From Haematobia irritans (lineage: Eukaryota; Arthropoda; Insecta; Diptera; Muscidae), in the NCBI RefSeq assembly GCF_050003625.1, contig NC_134397.1, positions 67,244,669-67,308,668 of the forward strand: 64,000 nt of DNA, read 5' to 3'. The position numbers and the translations under genes were made by a program. Every line of letters starts with the position of its first letter. The first letter of the stretch is position 1. The notes under the pieces are model-generated. The model had not been told where the DNA came from. It saw only the letters and a list, made by a program, of their open reading frames with translations, and made no database searches. This document shows positions 1 through 13,384 of the stretch, piece by piece.

Positions 1-530
1 AAATTTAAACCGGATCGGATAAAATTGCACCTAGGAAATCTGAGGATCGGTTCGTATGGGACCTACATACAATTATGGCCCGTATAGACCAATTTTGCAT
101 GGTTATTAGAGGCCATATGCTAACATCACGTAGCAAATTTCAACCGGATTATATGAAATTTCTTCCTCCTAGAGGATCCGTTATTTCAATCTGGGAATCG
201 GTTTATATGGGAAATATATATAATTATATACCGATATGGACCAATTTTTGCATGGTTATTAGAGGTCATATGCTAACACCACATGTTGAAATTTGAACTG
301 ATCTAATGAAATTTGCTCTTCCAAGAGCAAGCTAAATCCTAGGGGTCGGTTTATATGGGGACTATACTTAAAAGTGGTTCGATATGGCCCATTTGCACTA
401 CCATCAGTACAACATCAATAAAAAACTACAACAACAACACTTTATGTGGTCTGAGACCAATATTTCGATGTGTTACAAACCGAATGACAAAGTTAATATA
501 CCCACCATTCTATGCTGGAAGCTAGTTTTA
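1..530 (+). mobile_element. Family A tandem-repeat element, 3' part
   Basis: This is the array and 3' end of a family A element, cut by the window start. Units carry the core 'TATGGGGACTATA', 'GACCAATTTTTGCATGGTTA' and 'CATATGCTAACACCA'. The tail at 430-528 has 'CAATATTTCGATGTGTTACA' and the terminal 'ATATACCCACCATTCTATG'. It lacks the CAGACGGACG tract seen in other A tails. Helitron-like (DINE-TR) identity is inferred from overall structure. Confidence 0.7.
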
Positions 531-1450
531 TATTTTTAAAGCCTTTTATATTTTAAAGCCTTTTTGACCACTGTGGATTTCTCATCGAAAATATGTGCGA
601 AGTTTTGTCAACCTTGAATTCTATTTTCATCCTTTATTGCGGTCTGTAATGACGTCTTACAAGTCAGACATTCTGTCGTAGAAACTATTGTTTGATAATC
701 AGTAGTCCCTTGGTTTCCATTCAACTGAATCAATACGTCTTCTTCGAGAGGACATACAAATGCATTATTTATCACCATTTTATTTTTTTATTAATTTTCC
801 TGATGGCTGTCAACAATTAAAAGAATGACCATTTTCCATTCTTCTTCAATGTTGACATTTGTTTCGGATAAGCATGCATGTGTGGGGTGGTAAATTCATG
901 GAAGTATTACTCCTTTGGGTATTCACTTTGGTAGCTTCACGGGCATTCGTGTCAAAGAAATTCCCAGAATACAAAGCGATAATAAGCCATTTTGTAATTT
1001 TCAATTCAACAGAAATAAATGAGCAAAAGCTATTTCGCTTGATATGGCTTATCCTATTAAATATGGTCAGAAAATGGACCATACTTGGTTACTTTTCGAT
1101 TTTCTATAATATAAGCTGTTTACTTTAAATTTTACCTTTTTCCCAAAGAATTCCAAATGGCTTATTTAATTGGTTTGTTTATTCTTTCGTAGAATTATTG
1201 AGTTCTCATTAGTGCATTTTTAGGATTTAAAGAAATAGAATTAAGACATATTTGATATTTTGTCGACCTTGTACAAAATATTTGAATTAATAAATATAAG
1301 AAAAAAGTAGATTGAAATGCTAGAAAATTGTATTGAATAAAGCTTTGCAGGTTTATTGAATCCATGTAGATATTAATTTGAATTTTTTGTTTCTATTCTA
1401 TATTTCTAATTAAAAAAGTTTATTGAAGTTAAATACCTAATCAATTAAAA
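531..1450. other. AT-rich stretch without recognised features
   Basis: About 0.9 kb of AT-rich sequence with no recognisable gene, repeat family or RNA. Short overlapping open frames exist on both strands near 846-1128, but they shadow each other, are under 90 codons and show no domain. Confidence 0.5.
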
Positions 1451-1505
1451 AACAAGTATATACGACTGTAAGTTTCGGCCAGGCCGAATGTTATGTACCC
1501 TCCAA
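1451..1505 (+). repeat. Family A 5' leader fragment
   Basis: Only the leader is present: ACAAGTATATACGACTGTAA, the TTTCGGCCAGGCCGAA hairpin and TACCCTCCA. It is then cut off and followed by the start of a B element. Confidence 0.7.
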
Positions 1506-1540
1506 TATTAATTAAAAATTTTGAAAACATATTCAATAAA

Positions 1541-3213
1541 AAAAAGGAAAGTCTAAAGTCGGGCGGGGCCGACTATATTATACCCTGCACCACTTTGTAG
1601 ATCTAAATTTTCGATACCATATCACATCCGTCAAATGTGTTGGGGGCTATATATAAAGGTTTGTCCCAAATACATACATTTAAATATCACTCGATCTGGA
1701 AGAATTTGATAGACTTCTACAAAATCTATAGACTCAAAATTTAAGTCGGCTAATGCACTAGGGTGGAACACAATGTTAGTAAAAAAAATATGGGAAACGT
1801 TTAAATCTGAAGCAATTTTAAGGAAACTTTAAAAAAGTTTATTTATGATTTATCGCTCGATATATATGTATGAGAAGTTTAGGAAAATTAGAGTCATTTT
1901 TACAACCTTTCGACTAAGCAGTGGCGATTTTACAAGGAAAATGTTGGTATTTTGACCATTTTTGTCGAAATCAGAAAAACATATATATGGAAGCTATATC
2001 TAAATCTGAACCGATTTCAACCAAATTTGGCACGCATAGCAACAATGCTTATTCTCCTCCCTGTGCAAAATTTCAACTAAATCGGAGTTAAAAATTGGCC
2101 TCTGTGGACATATGAGTGTAAATAGGGCGAAAGCTATATATGGGAGATATATCTAAATCTGAACCGATTTCAACCAAATTTGGCACGCATAGCAACAATG
2201 CTAATTATACTTCCTGTGCAAAATTTCAAGTAAATCGGAGTTAAAAATTGGCCTCTGTGGTCATATGAGTGTAAATCGGGCGAAAGCTATATATGGGAGA
2301 TATATCCAAATCTGAACCGATTTCAACCAAATTTGGCACGCATAGTAACAATGCTAATTCTACTCCCTGTGCAAAATTTCAACTAAATCGGAGTTAAAAA
2401 TTGGCCTCTGTGGTCATATGAGTGTAAATCGGGCGAAAGGTATATATGGGAGATATATCCAAATCTGAACCGATTTCAACCAAATTTGGCACGCATAGTA
2501 ACAATGCTAATTCTACTCCCTGTGCAAAATTTCAACTAAATCGGAGTTAAAAATTGGCCTCTGTGGTCATATGAGTGTAAATCGGGCGAAAGGTATACAT
2601 ATCTACATCTGAACCGATTTCAACCAAATTTGGCACGCATGGCTACAATGCTAATTCTACTCCCTGTGCAAAATTTCAACTAAAACGTAGTGAAAAATTG
2701 GCCTCTGTGGTCATATGAGTGTAAATCGGGCGAAAGCTATATATGGGAGCTATATCTAAATCTGAACCGATTTTGCTGATATTTTGCAAGTTTTTCGAGA
2801 CTCATAAAATATTCGGATGTACGGAATTTGAGGAAGATCGGTTGATATACACGCCAATTATGACCAGATCGGTGAAAAATATATATGGCAGCTATATCTA
2901 AATCTGAACCGATTTTTTCCAAAATCAATAGGGATCGTCTTTGAGCCGAAACAGGACCCTATACCAAATTTTAGAACAATCGGACTAAAACTGCGAGCTG
3001 TACTTTGCACACAAAAATACATCAACAGACAGACAGCCAGACGGACAGACAGACGGACAGACAGACAGACGGACATCGCTAAATCGACTCAGAATTTAAT
3101 TCTAAGCCGATCCGTATACTAAAAGGTTGGTCTATGATTACTCCTTCTTGGCGTTACATACAAATGCACAAACTTATTATACCCTGTACCACAGTAGTGG
3201 TGAAGGGTATAAC
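1541..3213 (+). mobile_element. Family B tandem-repeat element, near complete
   Basis: The leader starts in AAAAAGGAAAGTCTAAAG, then GTCGGGCGGGGCCGAC and TATTATACCCTGCACCAC. A body follows with about four to five 153-bp units, then a GACAGACGGACAG tract at about 3025-3073. The end is a hairpin, TATACCCTGTACCAC / GTGGTGAAGGGTATA. The subterminal TACCCTGCACCAC at 5' is inverted relative to the 3' arm. This layout matches Helitron-like DINE-TR elements (established for Drosophila); membership here is inferred. Confidence 0.75.
2131..2760 (+). repeat. 153-bp tandem array of family B
   Basis: The 'AAAGCTATATATGGGAGA' block recurs at about 2131, 2284, 2437, 2589 and 2733, giving a period of 153 with one shortened unit. 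Units are highly similar and include 'TCTGAACCGATTTCAACCAA' and 'GGCCTCTGTGGTCATATGAG'. Confidence 0.85.
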
Positions 3214-3221
3214 AAAAAATT

Positions 3222-3640
3222 AAAGTCTAACGTCGGGAGGGGCCTACATCACTAAAGTCTTTATTAGAAAATTGAGCTTTCCAATGAACCCAGTCACTTA
3301 TCGCACGCGGCTTAGTTCTAGCACAGTATTGCAAATTCTTTTCTAATTAAAATTTTTGTGATTATGAAAGCTGAGCTTAAGCCCTTTCCTATGAGCCTAG
3401 TCCATGTACCGCACGCGGCTTTGTTTTTGTACAGTGGGCCCCATATTAAAAATATGTTAAAAAATATTTTCAAATTTGTGCTTTTCACAAAATTTTTTCT
3501 AATGAACACTTTTCTGACTATGAAAGCTGATCTTAAGCCCTTTCTTATGACCCTAGTCTCTCTATCTCACGCTGTATTTTTTTTGCATAGGAAGCCAAAT
3601 AGTAAACATTTGAATTCGAAATTGAAAATTTAAATTCGAT
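3222..3640 (+). repeat. 156-bp 'GCACGCGGCTTAG' repeat (family G), copy 1
   Basis: Two units spaced 156 bp (ATTATGAAAG at 3361, ACTATGAAAG at 3517) carry 'CTTAAGCCCTTTC', 'GCACGCGGCTTAG' and 'TTTTCTAATGAA'. It is preceded by a degenerate B-like leader (AAAGTCTAACGTCGGG). I do not recognise the family. A related copy lies at 5718-6120. Confidence 0.7.
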
Positions 3641-3934
3641 TTTATGTTACAAGTTTGTGTCTTGGCTAAGTTTTTACTGCAAATTTCAAATTGGAATTTA
3701 TCCAAACACAAATATTTTTTTTCTAATTAATTACGTGATTAATACTCATTTTCGAAATTGAAACAATTTCGAGTAAAAAATTCATTGCAACAATTAATAT
3801 CGCGATTGAATCAGAAAAAAACGTGCTGTGGACACTAACGAAACGGAAAAAGCTATCGCCTCTCCTACTATCTGGAAACATTTCCTACCTTGAATCTATA
3901 ATGAGCAGACTAAATGAATGCTTCTACCAAATTA
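3641..3934. other. AT-rich spacer
   Basis: AT-rich sequence with 'AATTCGAA'-type runs shared with 6000-6100, so probably the tail of the 156-bp repeat. No gene is seen. Confidence 0.4.
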
Positions 3935-4144
3935 AACAGGTATATACGGCCGTAAATTCGGCTAGGCCGAATCGTATGTACCCTCCACCATGGAATGCGT
4001 AGAAACTTCTACTAAAGACTGTCATCCACAATGGAATTACTTGGGTTGTGGTAACACTTGCTGATGTCAAGGTCTTCTAAATTGTAAGTTAGTACATACG
4101 TGGTGTGTATTAAGCTACTAAAAGACCAATTAAATACGTATATA

Positions 4145-4255
4145 ATTCAGTTTGACAAAATTTTCTATAGAAATGAAATTTTGACATTTTCTATAGAAAT
4201 AAAATTTTGACAAAATTTTCTATAGAAATAAAATTTTACAAAATCTTTTATTTTT
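4145..4255 (+). repeat. 29-bp satellite, short array
   Basis: Three or four units of GACAAAATTTTCTATAGAAA plus TAAAATTTT lie between the A leader and the 153-bp array. Confidence 0.8.
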
Positions 4256-5065
4256 GTGTGATTGGGATCGGCTATATATAACTATAGACCGATATGGACC
4301 AACTTTGGCATGATTATTCGCGGCCATATACTAACACCACGTTCAAAATTTCAACCGGATCGAATAAATTTTGCTCCCCCAAGAGGCTACGGAGGCCAAA
4401 TCTGGGGAACGGTTTATATGGGGGCTATATATAATTATGGACCGATATGGACCAATTTTTGCATGGTTGTTAGAGACAATATATATTAACCAAATTTCAA
4501 CCGAATCAGAAGAATTTTGCTCCTCCAAGAGGTCCCGGAGTTCACATCTGGGAATCGATTTATGTGGGGGCTATATATAATTATGGACCTATATGGACTA
4601 ATTTTTGCATGGTTATTAGACACCATGTACTTACACGACATACCAAATTTCAACCGGATTGGATGAATTGTGCTCTTCCAAGAGGCTCCGGATTTCAAAT
4701 CTGGATTTCTTAGAGGCCTCGCAAGCCAAATCTGGGGATCGGTTTATATGGGGGCTATATATAATTATGGACTGATATATACCAATTTTTGCATATTTAT
4801 AAGAGACCATATACTAACACCACGTTCCAAATTTCAACCGGATCAGATGGAAATTGCTACTCCAAGTGGCCTCCAAAGTCAAATTTGGGGATCGGTTTAT
4901 ATGGGGACTATATATAATTATGGACCGATATGGACCAATTTTTGCATGGTTGTTAGAGACTATATAATAACACCACATACCAAATTTGAACTGGATTGGA
5001 TGAAATTTGTTTCTCTAAGAGGCTCCGCAAGCCAAATCTGGGCGTCGTTTTATATGGGGGCTATA

Positions 5066-5598
5066 CACACAAAAAAAAAATTTTCTGATTCAATCACCAA
5101 ATTAATTGATCCAATTAATTTTTTAATTGAAATGTCTTCAATCACGAAAATGATAGTATCAATCACAGTTTTAATTGGGCATAGAAAAAATTCTTGATTA
5201 AAAAATTAATTGATTTTTTAAGCAAATTTCAATTAATTTTTTAATTGATTCAATTAAAAATTTAATTGATGTTGATTGCAAAACTCAATTAATTTATTAA
5301 TTAAAAAAAGGTAACTATTTTTAATTACTTTCTGAATTGGCTTAGAGTTTTTATTTGGATTAACAAATGATTGTTTGAAATACATTTTTAATTAGTCTTC
5401 CGAATAAGATTAAAAGGTTAATTGTATCAATTAATTTTTTAATTACAAATTTTAAAATTTTCAATCATTGACTTAATTAACTTAATGTTTCTATCATGAT
5501 TAAAAAGTTAATTGTATCAATTAATTTATTAATTGAAAAAAATTTCAACTTCAATTAACTTTTTAATTGGAAATATTTTGGTGATATTTTTTTCTGTG
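5066..5598. mobile_element. AATTAATT-rich MITE with TA duplication
   Basis: It interrupts the A sequence 'GGGGGCTATAC|GTAAAA' seen intact in other copies. The ends are CACACAAAAAAAAAA and TTTTTTTCTGTG, imperfectly inverted, and are flanked by TA (5064-5065 and 5599-5600). The interior is dense in 'CAATTAATTTTTTAATTG' palindromes. The TA duplication fits Tc1/mariner mobilisation (inference). Fragments recur at 11476-11705 and 15573-15735. Confidence 0.65.
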
Positions 5599-5717
5599 TA
5601 CGTAAAAATTATTATTTGCAATACCATCCGACCTACTTCAATAACAACTACTTGTGTCAATTTTCAAGTCGATAGCTTGTTTTGTTCGGAAGTTAGCGTG
5701 ATTTCAACAGACGGACG

Positions 5718-6120
5718 CTTTTCACAAATACTTTTCTAATGAAGACTTTTGTGATTATGAAAGCTGAGCTCAAGGCCTTTCCACTGAGCCTAGACTCTAT
5801 ATCGCACGCGGCTTAGTTTTGGCACACTGGCCCGTGTAAAAATTTGTTGAAAATTTTGTTTTCAAATTTTCGCTTTTGACAAATACTTTTCTAATGAAGA
5901 CTTTTGTGATTATGAAAGCTGAGCTCAAGCCCTTTCAATGAGCCTACTCTCTATATCGCACGCGGCTTAGTTTTTAAATAATAAGCCAAATACTAAAAAT
6001 CCAAATTCGAATTTGAAATCCTAAATTCGAATTTGAAAAATATTTTTGGTGCTGGTTTGCGTCTCGGCTAAGTTTTTGCTGCAAATTTCAAATTCGAATT
6101 TATCTTCACACACATAACAT
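5718..6120 (+). repeat. 156-bp 'GCACGCGGCTTAG' repeat (family G), copy 2
   Basis: Two units 156 bp apart (ATTATGAAAG at 5753 and 5909) carry 'GCTGAGCTCAAG' and 'ATATCGCACGCGGCTTAG'. They are better conserved than those at 3222-3640. Confidence 0.75.
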
Positions 6121-6124
6121 AACC

Positions 6125-7055
6125 TACCAACATTTTGTTTCTATGGAAAATTTTGACAAAATTTTATTACGATAAAAAATTTTGTCAAGATTGTATTTCT
6201 ATAGAAAATTTTGTCAAAATTGTATTTGTATAGAAATTTTTTTCAAAATTTTATTTCTATAGACAATTTTGTCAAAAATTTATTTCTATACAAAAGTTTG
6301 TCAAAATTTTATTTGTATAGAAAATTGTATCAAAATTTTATTTCTATAGAAAAGTTTGTCAAAATTGTATTTCTATAGAAAATTTTATCAACATTTTATT
6401 TCTATAGAAAAGTTTGTCAAAATTGTATTTCTATAGACAATTTTATCAAAATTTTATTTCTATAGAAAATTTTGGAAAATTTTATTTCTATAGAAAATTT
6501 GATCAACATTTTATTTCTATAGAAAATTTTGCCAAAACTTTATTTCTATAGAAAATTTTGCCAAAATTTTATTTCTATAGAAAATTTTATCAAAATTTTA
6601 TTTCTATAGAAAAGTTTGTCAAAATTTTATTTCTGTATAAAATTTTGTCAACATTTTATTTTTATACAAAATTTTTCAAATATTTATTTCTATAGAAAAT
6701 TTTGGAAAATTTTTTTCTATAGAAGATTTTATCAAAATTTTATTTCTATAGAAAATTTTGCCAAAACTTTATTTCTATAGAAATATTTGCAAAATTTTAT
6801 TTCTATAGAAAGTTTTGTTCTAATTTAGTATTTTTCTGTAATTTAAAATCTTTTGCTAAAACCCATATAATAATTTCAATTTTGTTAAAGTTTTACGCTT
6901 TCTTACTTTAAAATACCTTACTTATTTTAAAGTATGGATACGTTTCCTGCACTTTAATTATAAGATATTGTTCTTGTTGTGCAGGACATAGTAAATAAAT
7001 AAATAATGCAAATAAAAAAAAAAATATTTCTATAGAAAATTTTGTCAAACTGTAT
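6125..7055 (-). repeat. 29-bp satellite array, reverse orientation
   Basis: About 24 diverged units of TTTTATTTCTATAGAAAATT at 6125-6825 are followed by about 190 bp of non-satellite AT-rich DNA and one more unit at 7020-7055. It leads straight into a reversed A leader, the same order as in the A copy at 3935. Confidence 0.85.
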
Positions 7056-7288
7056 TATATACGTATTTAATCGGCCTTTTCTTGTTTAATATATACCCCG
7101 TGTGGACTAGCTTACAATTTAGAAGAGGGTGTTAAGAAGTTTTAAGATACCTTGCCATCGGCAAGTGTTACCGCAACTCAAGTAATTCGATTGTGAATGG
7201 CAGTCTGTAGTATAAGTTTCAACGCAATCCATGGTGGAGGGTTCATAAGATTCGGCCTGGCCGATCTTACGGCCGTACATACTTGTTA
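7056..7288 (-). repeat. Family A 5' leader, reversed
   Basis: The reverse complement reads ACAAGTATGTACGGCCGTAA, the hairpin, and the CCACCATGGATTGCG leader, then the stretch up to 'ATACGTATATAA' that precedes satellite in other A copies. With 6125-7055 it is the 5' half of a reversed A element. Confidence 0.75.
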
Positions 7289-7339
7289 ATATCTTAGGTT
7301 TATTAATTCAGTAGCGGTTGTTTGGGGTTATTAATGGCT

Positions 7340-7372
7340 CCGCCCGACTTTCTACTTTTCTCACTTGTTTTC
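7340..7372 (-). repeat. Family B-like 5' leader fragment, reversed
   Basis: Reverse complement: ACAAGTGAGAAAAGTAGAAA then GTCGGGCGGAGCC. It is a short remnant. Confidence 0.55.
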
Positions 7373-9687
<2,315 letters not shown>

Positions 9688-10029
9688 TTTTTAATTTTTA
9701 ATTAAATTATTTGTTTGAATTATCAATTTTTGAATGAAACTAAAAAGGATTGAAAATAGAAATTGATTGAAATATAGTATAGTGATTAACAAGTATATAC
9801 GGCCGTAAGTTCGGCCAGGCTGAAGCTTATGTACCCTCCATCATGGATTGCGTAGAAACTTCTTCTAAACACTGCCATCCACAATAGAATTACTTAAGTT
9901 GCGGTAACGCTTGCCGATGGCAAGGTATCTTAAAACCTCCTAACACCATCTTCTAAATTGTATGTAAGTCCATACGTGGTATATATTAAATCAAAAAAGA
10001 TCGTTCCAATACGTATATAATTCAGTTTG

Positions 10030-10370
10030 ACAATGTAGACATAAAATTTTGACAAAATTTTCTACAGAAATAAAATTTTAACAAAATTTTCTATAGAAAT
10101 AAAATTTTCACAAAATTTTCTATAGAAATAAACTTTTGACAAAATTTTCTATAGAAATAAAATTTTGGTAGATTATTTTTGCTCGAGTGGCAACCATGAT
10201 TATGAACCGAATAAAATTTGAACAAAATTTTCTATAGAAATAAAATTTTGACAATGATGAACATTTTATTATGAACCGAATAAAATTTTAACAAAATTTT
10301 CTATAGAAATAAAATTTTGACAAAAATTTCTATAGAAATAAAATTTTGGTAGACTACTTTTGGCTCTAGT
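10030..10370 (+). repeat. 29-bp satellite inside A
   Basis: Units are interleaved with a second motif ('GGTAGATTATTTTTGCTCGA', 'GTGGCAACCATGATTATGAA') that also follows the large array at 14945. This second motif marks the normal junction to the 153-bp array. Confidence 0.8.
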
Positions 10371-10410
10371 GGCAACCATGATTATGAACCGATATGTACC
10401 AATTTTTGTG

Positions 10411-10638
10411 CACACAAAGAAAATTTCATTAAAATTGAGCCAACGAAAATTTTTCATTAATACAACGAAACATTTTCATTAAGACAATGAAAATGTTCGT
10501 TAATAGTACGAAACGTTTCGTTGACTAACAGAAAATTCGTTATAATACCGAACAAATTCGTTATATTAATGAATTTGTTTCATTGGCTCAATTTTAATGA
10601 CACATTTCATTAATATAACGAAACTTTTTCTACCAGTG
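10411..10638. mobile_element. ATTCGTT-type MITE
   Basis: It interrupts the A sequence 'TTTTTGTGTGATTGG', which is intact at 4250 and 20515. The ends are CACACAAAG and CTACCAGTG. Near-terminal inverted segments ATTAAAATTGAGCCAA occur at both sides. The interior is rich in 'ACGAAA/TTTCGT' runs, like 63381-64000. The duplication is TG or TGTG, so superfamily is unclear. Confidence 0.55.
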
Positions 10639-11475
10639 TGTGATTGGACCAATTTTGGTATGGTTGTTAGCGAACATATACTAACACCACGTTCCTAATT
10701 TGAACCGGATCGGATGAATTTTGCTCCTCCAAGAGGCTCCGGAGGTCAAATCTGGAGAACCTTTTATATGGGGGCTATATATAATTATGGACCGATATGG
10801 ACCAATTCAGGCACGCTTGTTAAAGATCATATACTAACACCATGTTCCAAATTACAACCGGATTGGATTAAATTTGCTTCTCTTGGAGACTTCGCAAGCA
10901 AAATCTGGGGATCGGTTTATATGGGGGCTATATATAATTATGAACCGATGTGGACCAATTCTGGCACGGTTGTTAGAGACCATATATAACACCATGTACC
11001 AAATTTCAGCAAGATCAGATGAAATTTGCTTCTCTTTGAGGCTCCGTAAGCCAAATCTGGGGATCGGTTTATATGGGGGCTATATATAATTATGGACCGA
11101 TGTGTGACCAATTTTTGCATGGTTGTTAGAGACCATTTACTAACTCTATGTACTAAATTTCAGCCGGATCGGATGAAATATGCTTCTTTTAGAGGCTCCA
11201 CAAGCCAAGTCTGAGGGTCCCTTTATATGGGGGCTATACGTAAAAGTGGACCGATATGGTCCATTTTCAATACCATCCGACCTAAGTCGATAGCTTGTTT
11301 CGTTCGGAAGTTAGCGTGATTTCAACAGACGGACGGACGGACGGACATGCTTAGATCGACTCAGAATTTCACCACGACCCAGAATATATACTTTATGGGG
11401 TCTTAGAGCAATATTTCGATGTGTTACAAACGGAATGACAAAGTTAATATACCCCCATCCTATGATTGAGGGTAT

Positions 11476-11705
11476 AAAAATAGTTTCGTTTTTAATAAAA
11501 TATTAAATTGAATTTTGCAATCAACTAAAAATTTAATTGAATTATTTGAAATTTGCTAATGAAATCAATTAAATTTTTAATCAAGTATTTTTAATGCTCA
11601 ATTAAAACTGTGATTGATACTAACATTTTCGTGATTGAAGACATTTCAATTAAAAAATTACTTGGATCAATTAATTTTATGATTAAATCAGATTTTTTTG
11701 TGGTG
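11476..11705. mobile_element. AATTAATT MITE fragment
   Basis: It shares 'GTGATTGAAGACATTTCAAT' and 'CAATTAATTTT' runs with the TA-flanked copy at 5066-5598. It abuts the A terminus. Confidence 0.5.
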
Positions 11706-12761
11706 TTTGTAGTTTGACAGATTGAGGATAGCAACCTTACAAAATTAATTTCTTTTTAGTGAAACGATAATAGTACAAACGAAGTTTCCTTTTGTTTCAG
11801 GTTTAACAAAGATCGTTTGGGGGAAAAAATGGCAATGTATACCATAAACATAGATATAATTGCCTTGAAAGAGACAACATTTGCAATTAGAAGAAATTAC
11901 TGGTCTAAATTTTGTTTTCGGAGACAATAATTAAAACTTTGTTTGTAGGATATCGAATAACTTTAGCCCACATAGCTGGTGGATATACCAGTCTGGGCTT
12001 CATTAACACCTATTTCATTATAATGAAATCACAGACAAATTATAAAATTTCCGCCCACAAATATGCAACAGTATTTTTGTTCTATTCCTTTGAAATCAGG
12101 TTTATTTTGAAGAAAAAAACCAACACTAATGAATTTTCTATTTTTTTTTTTTATTTGTTAAATATTGTACTTCAACCTAATAATGCCAAATATGACCATA
12201 GGTCTGGCCATTGAAGCATATCACTCTATGATGTAAAATGGTATATTTCAATAGAACAGAACTCATTTATGATTGTTTATGGAAGTTGTAATGAAACCAT
12301 AAATATTTGTGTGATTCTGGGAAATAATTGTAGCTACAAAAATTAGACCCACAAAGGTTATTTGATACAAACTAAAAACTGTTCTACTAAGGAAAGTTAT
12401 CAAGAAGACTTGACATTCCAAGATTTCATGTGGAAGAGACCAGTCAGGAATGGAATTCATATCACAAAGGATGTTATATGAGTGTAATTAATTTTATGAA
12501 AATGAATTCAATGAAATGCTTGCGGTAAATCAACAAAGTCATATTCGTATGAAAAACTCATATTTCCTCAATTGCTTCGATGTCAGAAAGGAAAAACGAT
12601 TGTGATATCCTGTGGTTTTCCTTTGAATCAGTTTCTATTTTTATTGTTAGTCACAGACTGTTGAAAGTTGTGTTCTTGATGAATTTCCATCAATGCAACA
12701 CCTTGCCAACATATTCAATAATTTGGAAGTCTTAGAGTAATGAAAACAAAAATAGAGAAGA
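11706..12761. other. About 1 kb without recognised features
   Basis: AT-rich, apparently single-copy within the window. Frames of 60-100 codons exist on both strands (for example 11912-12214) without any recognisable domain, so no gene is called. Confidence 0.5.
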
Positions 12762-13275
12762 ACAATTATATAAGGCCAAAAATTTGGCCAGGTCGAATCC
12801 CATGTACCCTCCACAATGAATGCATTGTGTATAAAATTCTACTAAAATCTTCCATCGTCAATCGAATTACTTAGACTTTGTATTAGTATTTGAGTCTATA
12901 AATAATTACGAAACGATATGAACAAATTTGTACGAGGTAGTTAGAAATCCAAAAATGAAATATGGGGATCGGTTTATATGGGGGCCATATATAATTTTGA
13001 ATGGATGTGGATCAAGCTTGAAGTTTGCTCGTCCAGAAGGCTCAAAAAGTGAAACGTCTGGCTCGACTTATCTGGGGGCCATACATAATTAGGGACCGAT
13101 ATGGACAAATTTTTGTATGGTTGTTGGAGGCCATATACTAATACAACGTATCAAATTTCAATCTGATCGGATGAAATTTGCTACTCCAAAAGGCCATGAA
13201 AGCCAACTCTGGGAATCGATTTACATGGGGGTTCTATATGGACCAATTTTATCAAGAATGTTAGAGACCATATAC
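12762..13275 (+). mobile_element. Diverged family A element, 5' part
   Basis: It has a degenerate leader (TTTGGCCAGGTCGAATC, TACCCTCCAC) and then diverged 153-bp units. After a short MITE-like stretch (13276-13385) it continues as the satellite and A 3' part at 13385-15572, so the three blocks may be one element. Confidence 0.6.
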
Positions 13276-13384
13276 TTACATCACACAGAAAAGAAAATGC
13301 ACGAAAAATTTTCCAATTAAAGTCTTAATTGAGTTTTAGAAAATATTCCATTAAAATTTTAATTGATTCAACAAATTTTTAATT

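Larger units (their letters stand above)
3935..5717 (+). mobile_element. Family A element with internal satellite and a nested MITE
   Basis: It begins AACAGGTATATACGGCCGTA with the GGCTAGGCC hairpin and TACCCTCCACCATGG. A short 29-bp satellite follows at about 4150-4250, then the 153-bp array at 4262-5060. A MITE occupies 5066-5598. The 3' tail (GTTCGGAAGTTAGCGTGATT) resumes after it, is cut at about 5717 and runs into family G sequence. Confidence 0.75.
9788..11475 (+). mobile_element. Family A element with satellite and nested MITE
   Basis: The leader is at 9788 (AACAAGTATATACGGCCGTA). The satellite lies at 10030-10370, a MITE at 10411-10638 and the 153-bp array at 10640-11240. The tail has CGGACGGACGGACGGAC and ends in a hairpin (ATACCCCCATCCTATGATTG / AGGGTATA). 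It lies head-to-head with the A copy at 8418-9687, with leaders about 100 bp apart. Confidence 0.8.

Noticed and set aside
859..1128. 89-codon forward and 78-codon reverse frames
   Set aside because: Overlapping short frames in AT-rich DNA without homology or splice signals.
4670..5197. A 175-codon forward frame
   Set aside because: Reads through A array units and into a MITE.
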